Shown here in pieces: positions 57,223 through 64,000 of a stretch of 64,000 nucleotides of DNA (positions are counted from its first letter, which is position 1; each line of letters opens with the position of its first letter). Source of the stretch: Liolophura sinensis (lineage: Eukaryota > Mollusca > Polyplacophora > Chitonida > Chitonidae); the NCBI RefSeq assembly GCF_032854445.1, contig NC_088300.1, positions 66,376,984 through 66,440,983 on the forward strand, written 5' to 3'. The notes under the pieces were generated by a model. It did not search any database. It was not told the DNA's origin and saw only the letters and a list, made by a program, of their open reading frames with translations. The position numbers and the translations under genes were made by a program.

Positions 57223-57480
57223 CGGTCCTTTACTTACAGGTTTACAGGTAAAACTCCTCTGAGACTGTGGTAGCTTTGAAATTCGTACCATGGCCTGTAA
57301 TAGGCCAATCCGAACAGACGTCTCACGCAATGTGTCCGTAAAGCTTGTTGTGATTGGTCTAGCATTTTACCCGGAAGTCAGCCATCAGCGCCACCAGTGT
57401 TGCCACAATAACAAGAACTGACGTTTGTTGACGCCTTTCACACGTTGAAAACGTTTGTTGCACGTCTTTGCCAAACGAGT
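57223..57480. promoter_or_regulatory. Probable divergent promoter of AURKB and the 57769 gene
   Basis: TATA-less, with CCAAT (57305-57309), ATTGG (reverse CCAAT, 57353-57357) and an ETS-type CCGGAAGT (57371-57378). A TTTGAA (57275-57280) matches the CHR element of cell-cycle genes. On the minus strand two GTAAGT donors (GT at 57236-57237 and 57222-57223) could end an AURKB 5' UTR exon. Assignment is from motif content and gene arrangement only. Confidence 0.5.
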
Positions 57481-57768
57481 ATAAAGAGAACCAGTTTAAA
57501 CAGTCCACTGCAAGGACAACAACGCATTGGCAGTTAAACGGAAAGAGGACGTTTGTTACAGCCACAAAACTGCAAGCTGGTGTGGAATCCTGCTCATGTC
57601 CTGATTTGCACAGATATTTATTTGAGTACGTGTAATAGGGCCTAATTAAGTGAATCCTTCGTTCATGGGTGTTCCGTCGTCTTCCTGTAGGCCTTGAAAA
57701 GTCAGCAAGTGTGGAAGAGCTCTTCATATTAGCGACATTTGCCACGACTTTGCAAGTAAAATATAAAA

Positions 57769-59580
57769 ATGGAATCAAGTCATGGGTCAACAGTTGTATC
57801 TAATACAGCAAAGAGCCATGCTGTGATTCTGTGGAAAGCAATTGAGCTTTTGGAGAGACAACGGAAAGCCTGTGCCAAGGACTCCAGGCCAAAAACAATT
57901 GAAGGGCTAAAGAATAATGTGTCTCCACTATGCAAGGTGATTTTCTTCAGTGATATCGCCAAGACTCTGAGGAATGTGTACGAAAAGTGGAAAGGGAATA
58001 TTCTTATGAGGCAGACAGTGATGTCAGAAATGTCCCTGGCGTCCGTCACTGTTAATGAATTGCTGGAAAAAGTATCTAAATCTGTTGTGGCCATGGCAAG
58101 AAAACAGAGGAGAGAGGTTTTAATGGCTCAATCATACACTGAGCCTTTCAAAAGTATACACAACCAGATGAAGAAATGGAAGAAGCTGTACAAATCTCAG
58201 ACACAATCATATGGAGACTTAATATCAGCTTTAGTAAATGCTTGCATATTTAAAGTAGACTTAGCAAATGCAGACTCTATTATCAGTTTACTCAAGAAAT
58301 CAAGTGTTGTAGATATTGATTATGAAGGCAAAGTGAAGTATGTATTCCCAGATAATGATGCCTTAGAAGCAGCTGTATCTAAATTTGAATTACAATACAG
58401 TTCTTCATGGAGTAAAAAGATAGATGTCTGCAACCCTAATCAACATTTGTTAGAGAGAAGTGACAGGGAAATGGAGACTGATGACAACCTTGATGAATTA
58501 ACTGTTCGTGTCATTGCTCATCTGCAGAAAATGAAAAATCACCAGCCCAAGACGGAGAAGGGCTTGAGGAATGCTCTGGCCCCTATGTTATCTTTGATGT
58601 ACGTAGCCTCTCCTAAATCATTACTGGAGTCTTTGATTGACAGGTCACAAGCAGTGTCTGTAAGAAATCCTAGAAAGCGTAGCTTGAGGACCTACAGCTA
58701 CAGAAGTGATTCTGATGTTGAAAAAGTTGTCTTCAAACGTAGAAATGAAGAGAATTGTGTCAGACCAGTGCCCCTAAATCATGTGATTCATGTCATTGGT
58801 TCAGTACTATATGAGAAGAAGGTCAACACTTTAAGACACCATAAGAATTTCATGCCCAGGGCATCAGGAGTGTGTGAAACAAAGGAAGTGTCTAGTCAAC
58901 ACAAACCTGGCTGTTACGTGTTACAAGAACTTCTGGAAGATGTTAGGAAAAAAGCACAGCGTCTGAACAGGAGAGTAATATTCTTGAGTTCACAGAATGG
59001 CCCAGAGGTGGTCAGTTGGGAGAGAGTAACTAAATGGCTTGAAGCCAATACAATACTTCCCAAGGGCCACGTGGGCTTACGTGGGCCTACCACAGAAGAG
59101 AAAAATACTACGGAAGCACCAATGGAGGATGACAGAGTATCAGCAGATCATGGAAACATATCTAAAGAATCAGCTGAAGTTAACACCACCTCTATGTCTG
59201 GTAGCACGCAGGCTGTGAATACTTGTAGGTCTAAGCCCATGTCAGCAGCAGAGATGTTGGCTTCTGTCCAGTCCTTGTCAAGCCATACTGGCGACATTGA
59301 CCCAGTCCATGTCATAAACATGTTAACACAGGCTGGGTATTGCACTGTGCATGACAGTCGTGTATCTTACCTGGATTCATTTCCAACAGCGACATATCAG
59401 GAAAGCCTGAGAGAAATGTTCACCAGCATAATTCAGGAACTTAATACTAGTTTTGTTGAAGGTCATGTTTCAAAAGAAACTAAATTTCCTTTTGCAAAAA
59501 CACAGGTGAAAGAGAAACAACACAAAGGTCCAATCATGATACCCATGAAACATTTCAGAAAAAGACCCAAGTATCAGTGA
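57769..59580 (+). CDS. Intronless 603-residue protein of unknown function
   Basis: Complete single-exon frame with an in-frame TAA 12 nt before the ATG. I do not recognise the protein. It has two related segments: PKTIEGLKNNVSPLC (41-55) and PKTEKGLRNALAPML (260-274), each preceded by an amphipathic helix (VILWKAIELLE, VRVIAHLQKMK). A second pair occurs as IISLLKKSSVVDIDYEGKVK (171-190) and VINMLTQAGYCTVHDSRVSY (515-534). The helix 'RPKT-x-L' followed later by 'L-x5-V-I-D-x-G-K-V-Y' resembles the winged-helix segments found C-terminal in some NYN-type proteins; that is a weak analogy. Basic clusters PRKRSLR (301-307) and KHFRKRPK (594-601) suggest nuclear location. No signal peptide or membrane segment is seen. 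It faces AURKB head to head. Confidence 0.88.
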   Translation: MESSHGSTVVSNTAKSHAVILWKAIELLERQRKACAKDSRPKTIEGLKNNVSPLCKVIFFSDIAKTLRNVYEKWKGNILMRQTVMSEMSLASVTVNELLEKVSKSVVAMARKQRREVLMAQSYTEPFKSIHNQMKKWKKLYKSQTQSYGDLISALVNACIFKVDLANADSIISLLKKSSVVDIDYEGKVKYVFPDNDALEAAVSKFELQYSSSWSKKIDVCNPNQHLLERSDREMETDDNLDELTVRVIAHLQKMKNHQPKTEKGLRNALAPMLSLMYVASPKSLLESLIDRSQAVSVRNPRKRSLRTYSYRSDSDVEKVVFKRRNEENCVRPVPLNHVIHVIGSVLYEKKVNTLRHHKNFMPRASGVCETKEVSSQHKPGCYVLQELLEDVRKKAQRLNRRVIFLSSQNGPEVVSWERVTKWLEANTILPKGHVGLRGPTTEEKNTTEAPMEDDRVSADHGNISKESAEVNTTSMSGSTQAVNTCRSKPMSAAEMLASVQSLSSHTGDIDPVHVINMLTQAGYCTVHDSRVSYLDSFPTATYQESLREMFTSIIQELNTSFVEGHVSKETKFPFAKTQVKEKQHKGPIMIPMKHFRKRPKYQ

Positions 59581-62093
59581 AACATCTTTGCTAATCAACT
59601 GTGTGAAAAGCCTTGTTGTGAATTTTACATGTTAGATTGTATAAGGCTTCAGGTTGATTAATGTGCATTCATTTATACTTTGCAGAGAATGTGAGCATCA
59701 CTAGGATGGGGTGGACTGTGTAGTTATACATACCTGGGTTTCTCACATGCCCTAAATGACCATAAAATTCGCCTATGATTAACTTGCCCATTTTTCGTGA
59801 TTGTGAGAGTTATATTGATTTTAGAAAGGTGATTTGGGATTCACTTGGATCATGGGATGATATTCTACTGTAAGTCCTAGCACCAAAAATATTTTGTTAC
59901 ATTTATTTACCCCCGAAAATGCACTTGTGTGGGTGAAATTTTATTTATGTTAGCATTTATGTATGTCCTGTTTATCATACAAGTTTTCTTAAAAACTCTA
60001 ACACATCACACTGCCCAAACTTTAATGTATAAGACCTTTCTCTTTTGCCCTGTATCAACTTTCATAAAATTTTGTACAAGTTTTTTGTCAAGTTTTGTCT
60101 GGTTGCTGTCATCTGTCAAATGAATCCATGCCTTTTTATGGTTATTCTGAAGTTGATTGTGTGTGTTTTCAAAATTTACTCATTTTTTCAGAGTATCTAC
60201 CTTGTTATAGTATTAGTCTCATTGACATAGCATATTATCCATAGCAACAAAAGCTGTATTAAATGATGGCCTTGTCAGAGTAAAAATGCCAAATAGAGCT
60301 ATTAGCTTTAGCAGAAAAGTTACAAACCATTTGGTATCTTGTGGATCTGTTCTGTCAGCTTAATTATACTCCGACTCTGAAAATACATGTACAATGTACA
60401 TCATTCTTCAAGTCAATTTCAATTGACAATTAAAAATTCAAATTTCAAACAATTAAAACAAATTTTGTGTTAATTTCCTTTATTTTCAAATAATACAAAG
60501 AAATTATGAAAGAAGAACCCCCACTATATTTTATCTTAAATTCTTTCCCTTTCCTCCCAAAATATGTGACAGCACAATAAAATTGTGTCACATCTGAACC
60601 CAATATATAGCTGTGAGCTTAAAATGAAATGTACATTATACTTTTTTTTTTAACAATTTACAAAAAAATATATCTTGATGCAAGGTGTAACATACAGGTA
60701 CATTTACTTCTAAATTTTCTTCACTCGGTGTATAATTAAGAACTTTACAGCAACAATAAACAAACATACCCAGCCATACAAATTGTTTCAAAAATTTTCA
60801 ATAAAAATTTTATGTAGATTAAAATGAAAATGCTCATATATTTTCTCTTGTTTTTCTTGAAGTGGGTAATTTTGCGGGTTAGAATGATGGAAATTTATTA
60901 CAGTAGGCATCCTGGTTTGGTTACCTTGTAGCCCTGGATGACTCTTCGCTTTTCGAAATATAAAAAAGTAAATAGTCATCCAGGGTGAGCTACCTAGTGA
61001 ATATATTTGAGCCTTAATTGGAAACATGTTCTTAGTTTACTTTTACACAATTAAGTGGTTCAAAATCAATTTACCAGCAAGTTAGCATCTTCAATGATGA
61101 ATGACATCAGAATACATCCAGTTGTAAAGCCTTCATGTAAAAGGAAAGGCTAAACAAGCATCAGTTTGGTACATAACAGTGTCTGTAATGAACATTTCAT
61201 TTTCTTTCCACCACTTTGACCAAAAATTTCCCAGCAATATTCTAAGGCAGAATTACATTTTTATCACAGACAAAGATGTTATGTACAGCACGTGAAGTTT
61301 GACATAATTCACACAATATACTCGCATATAAATACAAATGACATCAACACTGATAATGTAAATGGAAAGATCATAGGTACTGTTTAATAATGTTCTATTT
61401 TGTTCTTCTCAATAAGCTCGACTAATACTAGCATCAAACAGACAAATTTCAGTAAGGCACAGGCACAATCTTGTATTTGCCAAATGTCGTCGACATTAAG
61501 TTGTCATGGTATCTAGGCAACACTGTACATATGATTTATTTCTTGCCAAAAACATCCCTGGAATACATCACAAGCTAGGGGTATACAACAGCATTGGTTG
61601 GAAAACTTCAGAGAGTATCACAAACACATTACTGACTTTTCCAAGAATACATTTATGATATACATGCATGCACATATACATATTTATATAAACACATAAT
61701 TAACTGCATACACTATCAATACAACAACGCTGCTGAAGATTTATCCCAATGAAAGTTTTGAATGAATAGAAAATAAATACTTGGGAATATTCGTGTTTGC
61801 TTTATAAATGTAGGTTTTTTTTGTTTTTTTTTGTTTGTTTTTTTTTTTTCATGGGCGAAATTTCAGAGTATGGGATAGTGTGGAGTGTGTCAGCTTAAGC
61901 CATTTTAAAACTAGACAAAATTTGATCACTTTATATGTTTATATAATTTAAATCCCAATAAATCTGCCTTTGAAGGTTTTCAGTCGGTATAATCTGATTT
62001 CACTTTTGGACCTTTCTGGTACATGTGTGTGCGTCATTAAGACACACTGTCAGCAGTGACAGTGAAAGCTTGTTCTGATTGGCAGTCGTCTCA
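59581..62093. other. Convergent 3' UTR region
   Basis: AT-rich, no exons, no SINE. Plus-strand AATAAA at 60576-60581 could end the 57769 transcript. Minus-strand AATAAA at 60479-60484 could end the gene on the right, so the two transcripts may overlap by about 100 bp. A hairpin lies at 60930-60985 and T-rich simple sequence at 61815-61850. Confidence 0.45.
60930..60985. repeat. Short hairpin repeat (CCCTGGATG type)
   Basis: CCCTGGATGACT at 60932-60943 and AGTCATCCAGGG at 60974-60985 pair exactly. The loop carries TTCGCTTTTCG, similar to the loop of the hairpin at 56865-56907. Confidence 0.75.
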
Positions 62094-62180
62094 TCAATGC
62101 TCCCACACACACTTCGTCATTTTTGATGGAGGAGCAGGCAGACATTTGTTCAGCTTCAAACAACCTGGAGGTGCCCAGTT
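62094..62180 (-). CDS. Terminal coding exon of the unrecognised gene
   Basis: 28 codons and TGA, after an acceptor with TTTCTGTTTGTCAG. No SINE occurs between here and the probable 3' end. Confidence 0.65.
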   Translation of the reverse strand, partial: NWAPPGCLKLNKCLPAPPSKMTKCVWEH

Positions 62181-63354
62181 CTGACAAACAGAAACATCAC
62201 AATATTTACCATATAGGATCACAATACTGGCAATGCAATGTTCTAATACACACATTCGAGATACTCCATTATGATAACAGAGTGATGTCCCTTGTGAAGT
62301 GATGTCATTGTTTTGTGACACAGCAGGACTTATCTATAACATGAGATGATGTATACGTCTTTGTTTATTTTATTGGTGTTTTACACCGTACTCAAGAATA
62401 TTTCATTTATAAATTCGTCCAAGGCCAGCGTTATGGTGGTTGAAACCCCACGACCATCTGCAGGTTGCTGCAGGCCCTCTCATGTATGACTGCAGAGGAA
62501 GCCAGCATGCTATGGACTTGAACTCACAGTGACTGCATTGGTGAGATGCTCCTGTATGATTGTGCCATGCTGACACACTAACCACAGAGGCCGCCAATGG
62601 TATATAGAATACAGAAAACCAGTTTTCAGACAAGGATTTGGCTGATCTTCTGAATATGTACTTCGATGGGTTTCGGTTCCCAATATTGCAAAAATAATGA
62701 TGTTCTGTCAGTACTTTGATCTAAGCACGAACTTCAGCATACAGCTAAGGCCCAATTTATCAGTGTGACTGGTGTTTTATGCCTTCCCAAGAATATATCA
62801 ACTCATACATGTATGTGGTGCTCAGGTTTACTGATTGGGGAAACTGGGCTGGGAAAGGTATCAGGTTTTTTTCAAGCAAGAAAATGTTGTCAGATACACC
62901 TCTCCTTCATTACAATGCCCTTGGAGGGAGACAAATCTGTCTATTGGATTGGAAGAGGTGAGTGATGTATGTATGTACATGTATATGTATTTATTTGAAG
63001 GGGTTTTAACACCATACTGCATAATTTTTCATTTACATGACCGTGGTCAGGTTAATATGTAGCGGAAAAATTAGGCTGAAATAAATTATCGGTCATGGGC
63101 TTACCCTGGACTTTGCCCAGTTACCTCACATCCGAATCCTGGCCATATAAGTGAAATATTTTTGAGCACGGTTTAAAACACCAATTAAATAAATAAATAG
63201 ATGAACAAATTATCTGTATTATTTATTCAAAATTACCTGTACAGCTGGGTCACAGTAGTTCAGTGATGGTTGCCCAGGTACCAGGTACTCCATGTGTGAG
63301 TTCACTATCTGCTGGATACCTGGCATCACCTGCTTATACTCCTCACTAGAAGGC
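62094..63354 (-). CDS. Last two coding exons of an unrecognised gene (5' end outside window)
   Basis: Exon 63354-63237 (acceptor TTTCCCCCAG, donor GTACAG/GTAATT) encodes [20 protein letters not shown] then [19 protein letters not shown] and ends in phase 0. Exon 62180-62094 (acceptor TGTTTGTCAG) continues [20 protein letters not shown] then MTKCVWEH and TGA. The matching phase and clean splice sites make a real gene likely. I cannot name it. The C-terminus has four Cys and several Pro but no zinc-binding pattern I can defend. The upstream exon lies beyond position 64000. The intron between the two exons contains SINE copies. Confidence 0.7.
62358..62597 (-). repeat. SINE family 1, near full length
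   Basis: ATTGGTGTTTTACACCGTAC, AAGAATATTTCATTTAT, CCATCTGCAGGTTGCTGCAG, GGACTTGAACTCACAGTGAC and the CTAACCACAGAGGCC head end. Located in the intron between the two exons of the unrecognised gene. A diverged fragment follows at about 62763-62860. Confidence 0.85.
62985..63205. repeat. Two SINE family 1 tails in inverted orientation
   Basis: The left part (62985-63075) reads as a reversed tail and the right part (63080-63205) as a forward one ending AAATATTTTTGAGCACGG and AATTAAATAAATAAATAG. Together they form an imperfect inverted repeat just downstream of the exon at 63237. Confidence 0.65.
63237..63354 (-). CDS. Penultimate coding exon of the unrecognised gene
   Basis: 39 codons plus one base from a split codon, open and in phase with the terminal exon. 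It is preceded (minus strand) by the 30-bp minisatellite in the intron. Confidence 0.72.
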
Positions 63355-63429
63355 CTGGGGGAAAATATGACGAGATACAATGAATGTATATGCAAATTTG
63401 GCAGAACTTGTACATCATAAATAGAACAA

Positions 63430-64000
63430 TATATAATACATGTACCCATCTGCCTCAGTGCTGAACAATATGTACCCAAATGCTCCAGCACTAAGCAACT
63501 TGCAGCCTTCTGCTCCAACACTCAACAACATTTATCCCTCTGCTCCAGCACTAAACAACATGTATCCCTCTGCTCGAGTACTAAACAACATGTATCCTTC
63601 TGCTCCAGCACTAAACAACATGTATGCTTCTGCTCCAGCACTAAACAACGTATCCTTCTGCTCCAGCACTAAACAACGTGTATCCTCCTGCTCCAGCACT
63701 AAACAACATGTATCCTTGTGCTCCAGCACTAAACAACATGTATCCTTGTACTCCAGCACTCAACAACATGTATCCTCCTTCTCCAGCAGTAAACAACATA
63801 TATGCTCCAAGACTCAATAATGTATCCTGCTACAGTACTCAACATGTATCTTTCCGCTCCAATGCTCAACAACATGTATCGTTATGCTCCAGAACTCAAA
63901 AACATCAATTTTTTTGCTCCAACACTCAAAAACATGTATCCTTCTGCTCCAACACTCAACAACATGTATCCTTCTGCTCCAACACTCAACAACATGTATC
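63430..64000. repeat. 30-bp minisatellite, runs off the window edge
   Basis: About 18-19 units of ~30 bp with CTGCTCCAGCACTAAACAAC and ATGTATCCTT. Read on the plus strand it gives the repeat MYPSAPALNN, open because the unit is ten codons. Units are most regular between 63480 and 63790. It lies in an intron of the minus-strand gene, so translation is unlikely. Confidence 0.9.

Noticed and set aside
57359-57790. 143-codon minus-strand frame at the divergent promoter
   Set aside because: Overlaps the promoter motifs and the start of the 57769 gene, has no domain, and would conflict with the Aurora 5' exon.

Overview
This window is animal nuclear DNA: AT-rich, intron-rich, sparsely coding, and full of short tRNA-derived retroposons. 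The repeat families (tails ending in the sequence around ACTCAAGAATATTTCACTT, or in runs of CACTCACTCA) resemble those I know from marine molluscs, especially gastropods. That assignment is inference. The protein genes only show that it is a bilaterian.

Five protein-coding loci can be supported. (1) 11215-13359, minus strand: an intronless 714-residue protein with a C-terminal kinase-like domain. (2) 22672-39283, minus: a complete 8-exon serum response factor gene (SRF, MADS-box transcription factor, 502 aa), with all splice phases reconciled and probably a 4 kb 3' UTR down to about 18.46 kb. (3) 48221-55864, minus: Aurora kinase B in 7 coding exons (328 aa). (4) 57769-59580, plus: an intronless 603-residue protein I do not recognise, probably divergently promoted with Aurora B. 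(5) 62094-63354, minus: the last two coding exons of an unrecognised gene that continues beyond the right edge and converges on gene 4.

Layout: 1-10.7 kb holds no supportable gene, only retroposon copies and a 36-bp minisatellite. 10.7-13.4 kb is the kinase-like gene. 13.4-18.4 kb is intergenic with a MITE, a CRE-like cluster and repeats. 18.4-39.3 kb is SRF. 39.3-48.2 kb is intergenic: CArG-like sites, a duplicated piece of SRF exon 1, TA microsatellites with a long inverted repeat, and SINEs. 48.2-57.3 kb is Aurora B. 57.3-64 kb holds genes 4 and 5 and ends inside a 30-bp minisatellite.

The most unusual structure is in SRF. The intron 3/exon 4 boundary, meaning the last ~23 nt of the intron with its 3' splice site plus the first ~36 nt of the exon, is amplified into about 28 tandem units over 1.6 kb. 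About 11 units keep an intact AG acceptor. In the three nearest alternatives I could follow, splicing to the upstream acceptor ends at a TAG that is itself part of a downstream acceptor, so the array could produce C-terminally truncated SRF. In addition, a nearly identical 286-bp copy of the 3' end of SRF exon 1 (half a MADS box plus its splice donor) lies 1.2 kb upstream of the SRF start codon.
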